Below are positions 46,466 to 58,217 of a DNA stretch of 64,000 bases, piece after piece. How positions within the stretch are numbered: the stretch's first letter is position 1; every line of letters begins with the position of its first letter. The position numbers were made by a program, and so were the translations under genes. The notes beneath the pieces are model-generated. The model searched no databases. It saw only the letters and a program-made list of their open reading frames with translations, and had not been told where the DNA came from. Source of the stretch: Rhabditophanes sp. KR3021 (Eukaryota > Nematoda > Chromadorea > Rhabditida > Alloionematidae); contig CAUJLY010000006.1 in NCBI GenBank assembly GCA_963281155.1, positions 5,766,001 to 5,830,000 of the forward strand, written 5' to 3'.

Positions 46466-47513
46466 TCAAAGTTGGTTTTCAATGAAGCCGATGACTCCAC
46501 GTTTAACATCATTTGTCCTATAATCATGTAAAGCGTTAAGTTGTTGAATAAATGTATAGCCTATTTAATCTCGGTCATAATAAAAACTTACCATTACGCG
46601 GAATAGGTGTTGGCTCACCATTTCTAATTGTGAACAAATATGGTTCGCAATCTGGATATGTGTGGTCAAAAACATTTGATATCTCTTGAAATTTAGGAAT
46701 GCTTGGTAAATATTGAGATCGGTTGATTTTAGAACAAATATATAAGATTTTTTCACTTATTTGTTCACCTAAACTTTCTTTCATCTCCGCAAATTTGTCT
46801 AGAAAAATTTGAGTTAAAATTGACATATTTAAACAATTTTAAAGTTACCTGCACCAGAAACTGAAATCACTTCAACTTCAAACTTCCATGACTCCCAGGT
46901 AAATCCGTTGTCATTTTTCAAACCAGCGGGTGCCTTTGACTTTCTTTGAAAAAACTCCAAAAATATACAGGCAATTATTGCTACAGAACCATCTGGATTC
47001 TTTTTAAAAACTGATCCGACAGGTGCTTGATCGTTTATTGAAGCTGATGAATGGGATCTCACGGGTTCATTTGGTTTAGAAATCATCTTTTCAGAAATAC
47101 CTTCCACAAAATTTGCCACACGGTAGTTAACTGTGTCAGTTAGTTTGTTGGAATTGACTTTGACGTAAGTTAAATCTATTGTTTTGCAATCAACTTCTTG
47201 AACTCCAACAGATCCAAGCGTGTATTTGATTTCATTATCATAGTTAAACTGAAAATCACCAAAAGTATTAGAGTGTCATTATATTCACATTAGATAGCAG
47301 ATTAAAAATTATACACAAGCAGCTGATCAAGATATTCTCTAAAAAAATGATAAGTAAAAATTACCTTTCCCAAAACACGGTGTAGTAAAACTGTATGACA
47401 AAGAGCAGTGATCGTTTCTGTTAATTGACGATAATCAACAACCTAAAATAATAAAATCATTTACAAACCACATATAAACTTACTAAATTTATTATTTCCT
47501 CTCTTGCGTTCAT
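46466..47513 (-). CDS. epg-9: Autophagy protein ATG101 (EPG-9)
   Basis: Five exons: 47513-47484, 47442-47365, 47248-46849, 46798-46592 and 46517-46466, about 255 aa. ATG101 is the HORMA-domain partner of ATG13 in the ULK1/UNC-51 initiation complex. Recognised by MNARxE, VLLHRVLGKF, YTLGSVGVQEVDCKTIDLTY, FLEFFQRK, FTWESWKFEV, INRSQYLPSIP, FDHTYPDCEPYLFTI and a C-terminal TNDVKRGVIGFIENQL. The final junction is one base out: the phase-1 donor (AAT G|GTAAGT) meets an acceptor (ATTATAG) that needs phase 2 for the conserved C-terminus; the literal join gives an unrelated 23-residue end. The human WPF of the WF finger appears as APA here. Slightly longer than human ATG101 (218 aa). Confidence 0.88.
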
Positions 47514-48509
47514 TTTTATGACGTTTTTAAGTGTTTTTATGTAATTTGAATTGATTTCTGACTATTCAATTACCCGCTTTTTTGTGTATTATTTTGTGAC
47601 ACAACAACTCGTATTGCAAGTTGCTCAAAAAATTATCACAAGACTAGTCGTCTAGTATCTTGCTTGTTCAATCGATAAGATGTGAAAATACCAAGTGACT
47701 CTAAATTCTTTAAAAAGAGTGAATATTTTTAGAGAATATGTGTTTATTACTGAGATAAGTCCTAAAAAATATATATTGATGATAACTAAGGAGGAAAAGT
47801 ATTTTCATAATGAAATAAAATTTAAATTACCTAGTTTCAAATATCGAGTAAAAATAATGATTATAAAATATAGACACATTTACACAATCAGGTAGACATA
47901 TAAAAGCTGTGATGTAAAGTAAATGAAAGCAATTGCTTGTTTTCCACAACATGAATGATCTTTTTACATGCATCAGTATTATTGGCAATACATTGTTATT
48001 AAAATGATTGGTGTTTTTAACGATTATTTATATTTGTTTGCACATGAGTATTGCTATTGTATTAAAGATAAGATTGTAAACGAAAGTTAGTTTTTTGAAA
48101 ATGATTACTAAATACTTTAAACAATCACTATTTTTTAAATAAAAGTAGATAAATACATTATTTAAATTTGTAAACAATACTTTAGCAATATGACGTTCTT
48201 ATCATTACAACAATCAAGCTAAAACATTGCATATGATAAAAGTCTTTTTTCACCAAAATAAATACAATTTTAGATTGTAGCAAATGAATCAGGATCAATC
48301 AACTATTGCTTACCTAACAAAGCTCAAGGTCAACCATGAATATTTTTCCTTTTGTTATAAGATAAGAAATCAGAGCGTGGTTTTCATAAAACTGGTTTCA
48401 TTATTATACATTATATCCGGAAAACATATATAATATTAGATTAGAGATGTGTTTACCATATTTTTGAAGAAACTTCTTTATCCATTAAAGCCTTTCACTT
48501 ATATTGACT
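47514..48509. other. Intergenic
   Basis: 1 kb between divergent genes; contains both promoters. An open frame at 47695-47895 lacks an ATG at its head and looks like chance. Confidence 0.5.
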
Positions 48510-49193
48510 ATGAAAAATTTTATATTGTGCATACTAATCATACAAAATATTTCCTTAACCATATGCCAATCACTTTTATTTCCACATGGATATTTTGATA
48601 TGAATAAACTTAGTGCCATCGATGCATTTTATTTAAATATGCTAGCTCAGGCAAATTTAGAATATGGTGGCACTACGATTGAAGAATTAAACGAATATTC
48701 ACGTTCAAGATTTCCTAAAGATCAAAAGGACGACAAAACAAAGGATGAAGGAAAAAAGGGGAATGCTGAAAAATCGTTAGTAAATAAACTTAAAACATCA
48801 AAAGTTGATGAAGACGAAAGGGTAAAAAATCCATTTAACCTAGCTAATGCATTTAAGGTCAAAAGAGGTTTGTTAGATTATGTTCTTATTTAATTGATTG
48901 CAATTATTGTAGCTTCCAATGTCATAAGAAGAAAACCTTCTATCGATACCAATTCAAACGAATTGACTGAGACATCCACAACCGCCACAGAAGAAGATCC
49001 GTTTATAAATATTGCGACAAGACCTCCAAAACGACAATTATATCAACACAAAGGGCAGCAATTAAATAGAAATTCAATTATGACTAGAAGTCGTTACAAT
49101 CGTCTCAAATCATTCTATTCAACAACCACCAAGTTAATTCCCGCACCTCCAACAACAACTCAATCACCTAAAAAAGTGGATCCAAGAGTATGA
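48510..49193 (+). CDS. Putative secreted protein of unknown function
   Basis: Exons 48510-48867 and 48913-49193 (45-base intron, phase 1) give 212 aa. The ATG at 48510 encodes a clear signal peptide (KNFILCILIIQNISLTICQ). The mature part begins with a folded-looking stretch (LLFPHGYFDMNKLSAIDAFY), then a long Lys/Asp-rich segment, dibasic sites (VKRA, RRKP, PKRQ) and a Thr-rich tail (TTTKLIPAPPTTTQSPKK) suited to O-glycosylation. I do not recognise a family. Candidates are a nematode-specific cuticle/matrix protein or a peptide precursor. It stands alone between epg-9 (divergent) and sel-5. Confidence 0.7.
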
Positions 49194-50796
49194 AGATTAC
49201 CACAGGCCACTTATCCTAGCATTGCCTTTACCTCCGTCCTTATAAAGATGAAATAATGAAATATGCTAATACCAAATAAGTATTTAGATAAATATTAAAT
49301 GAGTTATTTTGATATAAATATTAAATATGTTATTTTTATAAGCATGAAGTAATTTATATTAATTTATTGTAAACTTAAGTGTAAAATAAATAATTAGTTT
49401 TTAGGTTAAATAACTTTCCTTATTAACTCTTCTTTGTTAAAATATTCTAATATTGTGGAGTCATTGCTCTTTAAAATGATACAATATACACGCCTAAAAT
49501 GAACTGCTAATGTATGACAAAGCATTCTTAATGTACATTTATTCCACTCATATTTAAACAAAAATTTATATATGCAATCGGTCGCCTTTTTACATCTAGC
49601 TATTGTGTTACTTTCATGGAACGCAATTTAACTGCCTAATGATTTTGAAGTATCAAATTATCACATTTATTTGAAATAAAGTTTTTGTATGATCCTCACC
49701 GACATATACGATTCTCTAAGTATCATTGCTACTAGTGAATTATATATTATTCCAATCAATTTATGTATGCTATTATAAATGGCAATTTTATTTGATAGCT
49801 TACAATTCGTATTCACTATATACATCTTTATATGTGTTAAGAAAACGTGATTGTTACGATTTCTTCGCTTTTAAAAATCATAATTTTTTGTAGTGTCAGC
49901 TAACAAAACGATACGTGGCAATAATCTTATCACTGCATTTTTAACTCAATTATTTAAAAACATCAATATACATCACTCCAGATATACATTTATTGTACAA
50001 CTAACCATCGGTTACATCTTCCTAAAAGTACTTTCTTAAGTTCCGAATTATCCTTTAATTTTATATGTAGTGTATGTGGTGTTTTATTGGAAAGAAGTTG
50101 ATGACTATGAAGCTCACTATTATATATTTTCCTTTTATATATCTGTTTTACTTATTCATCGCCACACCATAAATCTATGTGATAAATTAACTTAAGAAAT
50201 AGCCAATTTGCTGATGATACGTTATGTTGTGAATGGTGTAAAATTAAGTATATACTGCCAGAAAATATTATCTAGACAATTATTTTTAGTTTGTCTAGAA
50301 GCTTACTTCTTCTTTTATTCATTTTTATATTAGCAAACACTTTCCACAAGGTGTACATTTCATTTTTAGTTCATACTTTTGTGTATATCATCATTGAATA
50401 TCGAGCTTCATTCCACTACCCAAACTTAACTAAACACATCAACTACTTGAGAAGGATGCTTTCCCAAGCAGCGCCCTTTGTTTATCGTTATGGGATAGGC
50501 TTTTATAATTTTATTTATTTGCTTGTGCTTTAAAAACCATAAGCAAGTTTATATTTTAATAGTATGTATTGACTGTATTTGGTATTACAATTTTGCATAT
50601 AGGTACTGGTTACTTAGCAAAAGCGAATTTAAAGTTATCATCGCTCGATCGATATCGAATTGAATTAACTTTCAGTTTTTTATTTATTTGTCAAAACACT
50701 TCACTCTATCATTATAGACGTCGATTTTATACGTCTTTTTGTTATATAGCAATCTATAATAATAAATACTAATAAATTTTTGATATATTTTAGGAT
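49194..50796. other. Intergenic upstream of sel-5
   Basis: 1.6 kb. An 80-codon frame (+, 50291-50533) behind a TTTTTAG begins with a hydrophobic run but at a TTG; its later part (HYPNLTKHINYLRRMLSQ, then a YRYG) is noted under findings. Otherwise AT-rich, with the sel-5 acceptor TTTTAG at 50793. Confidence 0.45.
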
Positions 50797-52778
50797 ATGC
50801 CGTTAGCCAATTTGTTCGGCGTTGGATCCAGCAGTTCTCTCAAGCCACAACCATTGTCTAATGAAAAAAAAGAAAAATCAGGTTCATTAAAAAGTGGTTT
50901 GATGTTTAACTATGATTACAATAAAAACGCATCTTCATCCGGTAAAAAGAACTCTGTCAAATTGAATAAAACAACCTATACTATTGAAAAAAAAATTGCA
51001 GAAGGTATATCTTTTAGTCATATTTGATTTACTTATTATTCTTATAAATTATAGGAGGCTTTGCTATTGTTTTTTTGGTTCATGACAAACAAAATCGTAA
51101 TTTTGCTTTAAAAAGGCAATTAATTAGAGATGACAATTTTCAATTGGAGTCATGTAAACGGGAAGCTACAATTCTAGTAAGTCAATTAAGATAAATGGCC
51201 TCTACTTATATTTAAATAATTACATTTCTTTTTAGAAGCAATTAGTAGGTCACAAAAATATCGTAAATTATGAAACGCACATTATTTCACAAAACAAAAC
51301 CGGTATATCAGAATATATGCTTATTACAGCATACTACAGCAATTCTGTTTTTCAATTAATGAACGAAAAGCTAAAGAATAATAGCAAACTCCTTCCAAGT
51401 GATGTTAGAGATATCTTCCGGGATATGTGCAAAGCTGTTCATGCCTTACACACATCATCTCCCCCAATTATTCATCGTGATTTAAAAGTAAGCAAAAATG
51501 TTAATGCATTTGTCATATTTTAATTTTAGGTCGAAAACATATTAATTGATGAACACACATATGGAAAAAATAAGCCAATTTATGTGTTATGTGATTTTGG
51601 AAGTTGTACTTCGTCTGTTTTGTCTATTAAAACTCATGACATAAATCACTTGCAAGAAGAAATTAATCGCTACACGACACTAAGTTATCGAGCTCCAGAG
51701 ATGATCGAGCTATATTATGAAGTTCCTATTGGAACAAAATCGGACATCTGGGCTCTGGGTGTACTTTTGTACAAATTATGCTACTTTCAATTACCATTTG
51801 GTGAAAGCAACATTGCAATTCAAGGAGGCGAATTTACTTTTCCTGAAGGTGATATTAACACGCCCGAAACAATCAAGGCACTTATATCATTTTGCTTGAC
51901 AACAGATCACCAAGCTCGTCCAGATATTTGGCAAGTTTCGTGCTTACTATATGAAATGATTGGCCAGCCGAATCCACTGAAGTCAATCAAAAATTCACCT
52001 ATAATGATGTTGGACGATGTGTTTGAAGTTTATAAAGATCGTTTCCTAACAAAGACATCTTTTAATTCTCCCTATATCGCCCGAACACGAAAAACTGTTG
52101 AGCCAGTGTCTTTGTCAAGAAGTGAAACATCACGTCCTGCTATGACAGATAAAGAGCCAAAAAATGAAATGATAATTAATACAAATGCAATAAACACAAA
52201 TATAACTTACACTGGCTCCACAACTGTAAATCCAAGGCTTCGACCAAAGCCAATTAACTCGGTTTCGATGTTACCCAACAAAATAGCACCGTCAATTAAT
52301 TGTGCTCATGAAGCATCGCCAACAAATTCAATAAACAATGTTCAAAACAACGTAACTATTGCAAAAGATCCTCAACCAACATTTAGACAAATGCCAAATA
52401 ATGAATGTCTTTTGAGATCTAGTGCTTTCAAGTGAGTAAATTATTTTTGCAAATAATAATCCAATTTTTAGACCCTACACAGTCACTTCGTCGAATAAAA
52501 AGAATTTATCATCACCATCCAGGGCTTCAAATGAATTTCACGTCGGGAGCTTTGAAACAGCCGTAGACTTATCAGATCCTTTTAGTTATGCTCCCTATCA
52601 AGGCAACAAAATCAAAGAAAAAGTCGAAACCAAAAAATATTTTGGAAATGAACGTGACGAGGTTGATGGTGGTTCCAACATTAAAAAAACCCATTTAAAA
52701 CACTTTGAAGTTGATCCAAAATTTATGCAATTAATTGAAACTGATCCATTTGGTGCTGCACCTTTTGTTTCAAAATAA
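50797..52778 (+). CDS. sel-5: NAK-family serine/threonine kinase SEL-5 (AAK1/BIKE-like)
   Basis: Exons 50797-51004, 51055-51176, 51236-51487, 51530-52431 and 52472-52778, all in phase, give 596 aa. The ATG follows TTTTAG by three bases. Kinase domain about residues 62-325: glycine loop GGFAIVF, Lys89 (FALKRQ), catalytic HRDLKVEN (Asp192), DFGS (Asp216), and the NAK-family block YTTLSYRAPEMIELY plus WALGVLLYKLCYFQLPFGES. The tail is Ser/Asn-rich and carries two DPF motifs (residues 530-532 and 586-588), the AP-2 alpha-appendage ligand, as in AAK1. Such kinases phosphorylate AP-2 mu and control clathrin-coated endocytosis; C. elegans sel-5 influences LIN-12/Notch. The tail is shorter than I recall for C. 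elegans. Confidence 0.92.
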
Positions 52779-52947
52779 ATGAGCAATCTGTAAATAAATA
52801 TGACAAAATGTCGTTGTCATTATTTATATTATATTAGAACAAAGTTTATTACAATCACGTTGAGTTAAATAAATTTTATTTAAAATTAACTATAATCTCG
52901 TAAAATTTGAATCAAAGGTAATGAATTTGTTCTTTATCAAGTGTTGG

Positions 52948-53397
52948 CTAGTTTAATGTCTTAATAGTAAAAATTTGTTTGCGATTTTTGTTATTTCGTG
53001 AAAATAACATTTTTTTGGATGTGCAAATAGTCACTCCACAAGCACAGCAAAGCAGCAAGATACAACCAATAAACGCGATTATATAAACAGTGCTTGTTTG
53101 ACTGATATATTTAGATGGATCAAATTGGGTTGTCAGGTTGGTTAGTGTGCCATTAAATTCCAACTTTGCTTCTTTTTCTATTGACGTCTTTGTAAGAAGG
53201 TAAAAAATTAGACAAGTAAAGGTAAGAATGAGAAATACTCCAATTGGCAGAGATCGGTGCCTAAAATTTGTAATTATTTAAAATTATAACTCCTCAATTT
53301 ACCCCGGTTTGAATTTAAATCCAGCTATTACTACAATCAACAAAAAGTAAAGTACAAAAATGATTGCTGTTCCAACTCCTATTCCAAAAATATACAT
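52948..53397 (-). CDS. Small three-TM protein, TMEM218-like
   Basis: Exons 53397-53303 and 53260-52948 (42-base intron, phase 2) give 135 aa. Start ATG at 53397. TM1 (FGIGVGTAIIFVLYFLLIVV), TM2 (LPIGVFLILTFTCLIFYLL), a loop with two NxT sites, TM3 (VYIIAFIGCILLLCCACGV) and a basic tail. Length, helix spacing and the GVGxG start of TM1 recall TMEM218, a ciliary transition-zone membrane protein; the resemblance is from memory and moderate. It is convergent with sel-5, separated by only 169 bases. Confidence 0.6.
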
Positions 53398-54808
53398 TTC
53401 GTAGAATTAATGAATATCTTGAAGGTGTTCAAAACTTTGTTTCGTATCTGAAATATTAACATCGATTAATATATGTTACCATAGTGACGGTTTAAGCAAT
53501 TTACGGCGTTATATTAAAATACGGTTTCAATTTGAAAACAATAATAGCACGTTTTAATAGATGAAGTGGAAAGGACTACGCATAAATATAAGAAGCTCTT
53601 TTATCACAAAATTAAAAATAATACATTGAATTGTGGCACTATTCTTGAAGTATATACATTTTTCAAACAATGACCAATTTTTTTAGGTATCGCAATCGTT
53701 TTCAAATCTTTTTAAATAGTAAATTTTAACATTAAACCCACTTGATATTAAATGAAATAAACGATTTTATACCATGTTTCAAAAAAATGATCGAATCCTT
53801 TTTAGTATTTTAAATATCGCTTACACTCTCCACGAATTTTTTTATTTGAAACCACTAAGATTTTTTGTTTATGTTTTGCGAATTATTCTTGCACAATACA
53901 CATTTAAATAAAAATTGCAAAGTTTCATGTCTTCATTAAAAAATATAATTGCTTAAAGTGTATATGTGAATATTATTCCTATACTTTAACATTGTCTTAA
54001 TAGCCTATCACGCATCAGACTTAATCAAACTATGTATTTAGATAATAAAGTGGTTTAAGAGATTGAGTTTTCAATTATAACATACTATTTAATATCGGCG
54101 TGGCTATAGAGTGAATTGAAATCAAATAAGTGACAAATCTTGGTTGTGCTAATTGAAAATGCTTATTAACAATGCCATTGAGGCAAGAGGTTATATATTT
54201 TTGAGTCCATAAAAGTGACGCAAGTTGATGATGGTATAAAGCAGAAGAATGAGTTGTCGTTCTATTTTATTTGATATTACGAGTTTAGGGTATTATATAG
54301 GAGACCATTAGGTTTGCATTTTATTTTGTATATTCTTTAACCAAATGAGGATATGTTCATAACCTTTGGACAATTCATTGATTCTGCAAACAATCACTTG
54401 ATAATAGTGAGTATTTTTTATGGCATATGGCACATGCTCTACCTTCTTGAAATTGTCTTTACATCATCATGGATCTATTTATGCTACTATTACATTTATC
54501 AAAATGAAAATCCTTCAAGGCTAGGAAATGAATAACTCGCTTTTTATATCAAGGAAAAAACCTGCCAGTAAATTATGATATTGCATGTTATATAATTATT
54601 GTATATGCCATTCTTTAGAAATGTATTAATTATAATAATTGCATGTTAGATAAATTTGAAAAATTAAAGATTGTTGAATTTTCATGCCACATTTGTCTTA
54701 TCTAACAATTACTTCTAAACCATTTTATTTTGTGGTGTATTGAAACAACTCTAAATAATATTACCTTTCTTTTAGTACGTTCCTTTATATCTGTTTTCAT
54801 TGCTGGCA
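53398..54808. other. Intergenic
   Basis: 1.4 kb. A 60-codon hydrophobic frame (+, 54353-54535) starts at ATG and meets a GTGAGT after 19 codons; it could be an exon but nothing links it to the next gene in a convincing frame. The acceptor CTTTTAG at about 54775 precedes the next gene. Confidence 0.4.
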
Positions 54809-55266
54809 TGGTTCCTTCTAATAGTAATATTAAGAAAAATTCTGTTGTATCCAAAAATTATTTTCGTTCTTATGTTATTAAGAAATCTGTTACTTGCAAT
54901 GAAGGAGAAACTGAAGAACAAATGCTATCCCGTGTTTTCAAATTCTTTAATGCGTACAATACGCTGCACATTTCGGTAAGCGAAAAAACAATCTTCAAAG
55001 TTGATATTCAAAAATTGCCGTGCATGTGCAAAAAGAAGAATTCAGTGAATAGCCACCTTTTTTATAAAGCATACATTAATGCACTTCAAAAGAGGAAAAA
55101 TAACTCGCCCTCCAAAAAAGGCAAACTAGGTGATAATAAGGGCAATTTCAACGCTTCTTCCACGAATCACACTTTCATTATGTTCAACTATGAATGTGAA
55201 AATTGCTGTAATGAATATCACATCATCTATGACAAAAAAGATTTTTTGGGCTCTTGGAAGAGTTAA
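54809..55266 (+). CDS. Uncharacterised Lys/Cys-rich protein
   Basis: Single exon, 152 aa, from the ATG at 54809, which lies about 34 bases behind a strong CTTTTAG acceptor; the frame is open to that acceptor, so an upstream exon cannot be excluded. The protein is basic, with eight or so cysteines concentrated in two places (LPCMCKKKNS and NYECENCCNEYH), a Lys-rich middle and a compact end (YDKKDFLGSWKS). AATAAAG at about 55405 is a plausible poly(A) signal. The paired CxC and CxxCC groups could bind a metal. I do not recognise a family. Confidence 0.55.
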
Positions 55267-55705
55267 ATAAGTTTCATATAATCATTGGATATTAAGCACG
55301 AAATGCACCGAAACAACTGCCCAATTGTTTCTACATTAACAATTCAGCCTAAGAAACCAATAACCTATTATATAATTGTATTGTTCTTATATTTTATATG
55401 ACGAAATAAAGACTTTGCTAACAAAATAAATTTATATAAATAAACTCGGATACATCATTAAATAATAAACTGTACAAAACGTTAACATAATGATAAAAAT
55501 ATTTCACTTATGATTTGATTGTATTTGCGGTTTCGTCTGAAAAGGTCAATTGAAATATAGATAAATTAATGTTGTTTTAAGTGTTCAAAATGTGGCATAA
55601 TTTTGGCTTTATCGTGGTATATAACTTTTGTGGATATAAAAAGTTGGTAAGTAGAATGTTAACGATCACTGCGATTGTGTCGGATTATTAATTAACATTT
55701 AGTAT
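55267..55705. other. Convergent spacer
   Basis: 440 bases between convergent genes, AT-rich, with AATAAA signals near 55405 and 55463. No gene seen. Confidence 0.5.
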
Positions 55706-58217
55706 TTAAAACCACCAATACCAAGGTCTATCTAAATAATAACCACCTTCTGGATTGAATGTCTGTTTTCCATTATTTGCATACTCGGAATCGACTCTCC
55801 CTTCTATATTGTTACCAGATTTACGATCTTCAAACATTTTTGAATTGTGTGTTGAAAAACCAGGAATTAAGGTAAAGTTATTACCATACAGCGATATATC
55901 AGGTCCAAAACTTCCCCCCACGCTACTGCCATCATGTTTTTTATGAGCAAATTCGTCAGCACTAACTATCACTCCACCAGCTCTTTTATTATTAGAGTTA
56001 GCTCTGATAGTTCTAATTATTACCACTATAATAAAAAATAATGCTACAACAGCAAAAACTGCTGATATGATAATTACAATCACATTGCTAGAACTTGTAT
56101 GTATTATAACATTTTCTTGCGACTCTGTAAAAATAGTATTTTTTTCTTTCTCAGAAGGCAAAGTTGATTGCTTAGGCAAATTTTTTGGATTGGGAAAAGC
56201 ATGTAATGGTCGCATTGTATTGGCTCGTGTTTGTTGGATCATTTCAGTTCCCGAAACAGTTTTTTCTTCCGCTACATTTACTATTTCGGTACCAACTTTA
56301 ATATTACTTTTTTCACTGTTACTCGTGATTTCGCTTTCTTCCGTCGTCGTATTTATTCCAGATTCTTTCACTAACTTTTTAAATTCCATTATTGTTTTTT
56401 GAGTTTGTTCAGATACTAATGGAGGTAGCATTGAATGCGAAATTTTTCTTAGTTCCAGACCTTTAACAGTTGATGGTGAATAACATCTGGCAGGTTTCGT
56501 TATTATTCCTTCATTATTTCGTTCGCTTTTCTCTATTATTAATTGGGGGTTTGTTCGTAACCATTGTCTAAAGTTGTTAAAAGATTTATCACAATTCCAT
56601 ATGTTATCTAAAAATATTCATATTATATTATGTATAATCTAATTTCTCACCGTATAACAAAAGTTCATTATCTTTTGCTGAAATATTTTCAAGACCTGAA
56701 CCTCCAAATATGTCAGAGTTTATCACAGACAATTTGTTATTGCTGAGGTCAAGAATTTTAAGTGTTTTTAAATTAGCGAACGCTCCATTTTCTATTGTTG
56801 ACAATTGATTATTGTTTAGCCTAATGGTTTCTATCTTTTTAAGAGATGAAAAGGCACGATTTGAAATTTGACTCAGTTGGTTGCCAGACAATAGAATAAC
56901 TTTTACTTTTGGTGTATGGGTAAATGTAGAGTCAGCTATTTTTTTAATTGAACACTGGGAAAGATCAAGTCTAATTATGTTTGTCATATACTTAAACGCT
57001 AAAAAATACAATTCATAAGAAAGTAAACAAGGAAAGTGTAGTAATTGATTTCAATATAGACATATGTGTATAATTGCAATTATACTTATTAACGCTATAC
57101 CTGTACATATGCTGATACGAGTTTAATATTATAGTAAGACTTACATTTTGGAGCCAATTCTTTTATGCCTGGATTATTACTAAGTGCTAGTACCTTTAAA
57201 TCTGTCAAGTGAATAAAAACTTCTTCGTCAATGTATGTTAGCTGATTACTACCCATATACAAATATATCAAGTTAGGAATACCAACAAATGATTCGCGTG
57301 AAATTAATTTAATCTGAAATAAATTAAATGTTAATTGTAAAGAAAATGATTAACAAAAGCAACTTACTTGATTCACTTCAACGCTCAACGACTTTAAAGC
57401 TGGAAGGTTCAGTGATTCCTCCTCAATACTTTTTATCTTATTTACGCTTAAGCCAATCTGTTCGACACTAGGGATACTTAGCAATGCTTCTGTGGGAAAT
57501 TTCACAATTTGATTTCGATCTAATAACAGAGTAACAATATTTTCGAGCCCAAGAAATGCATTGTCGTTTATTGTTTTAATATGATTCATTGATAAGTCTA
57601 ATGTTCGAAGACTTTTTCGACTTTCGTAGTGCAAAAAAACATTATCATCAAGCAGTGTAATTGAATTCTCGGCTAAGGATAATAAATTCAATGATCTTAA
57701 TCTTGAAAGTCCAACAATTGGAACAGAATCTAAATCATTTCTTCGTATTTCTAGTTCTTCTAAACTTTCCAATAATTCTCCATCGAAAGCATTTTCATCA
57801 ATTGTCTGTAAGTCATTGTGAATGAAAGAAAGGCGCTTTAACATGTATCCACTGAAAGCATTTTTATGCAACTAAACAAAGAATTTTAATTTTTATACAT
57901 ATTTCTAATTAAATTAATTACCAATGGTATTGAAGTATCAGCAATAGTTAATGATTCAATTGAATTTTTTAAAGGTCCAAGGACACTTAAAATGTGAGTG
58001 AGGGACGTTGCTGCTTCACAATATATTCTCAGAGGTTCATTTAATTCATTCTCGCATTTGCATGGATCCTAAAATATAAAATTCATTCTTTTATTAAAAA
58101 TTATTTTTAATTTACCTGCACATTTAATGGACAATCGCCAAAAATAGGAGTTGAATTAGAAAGAAATAGTAAACATGCAGAGTATATAATAAAGAAATTT
58201 GTAGTTTGTATTGCCAT
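55706..58217 (-). CDS. Extracellular leucine-rich-repeat transmembrane protein
   Basis: Six exons: 58217-58116, 58068-57922, 57871-57368, 57313-57145, 56998-56651 and 56607-55706; all phases agree and give 723 aa. A signal peptide (about 1-26) is followed by a Cys-rich cap (DCPLNVQ-DPCKCE), about thirteen LRRs of the LxxLxLxxNxL type (about 60-400), a C-terminal cap (NIWNCDKSFNNF ... ARCYS), a Ser/Thr/Glu-rich stalk, one TM helix (NVIVIIISAVFAVVALFFII) and a cytoplasmic tail ending YYLDRPWYWWF. This is the eLRR-TM class that includes C. elegans LET-4, EGG-6 and PAN-1, which organise the apical matrix of epithelia; I cannot say which one it matches. Confidence 0.85.
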
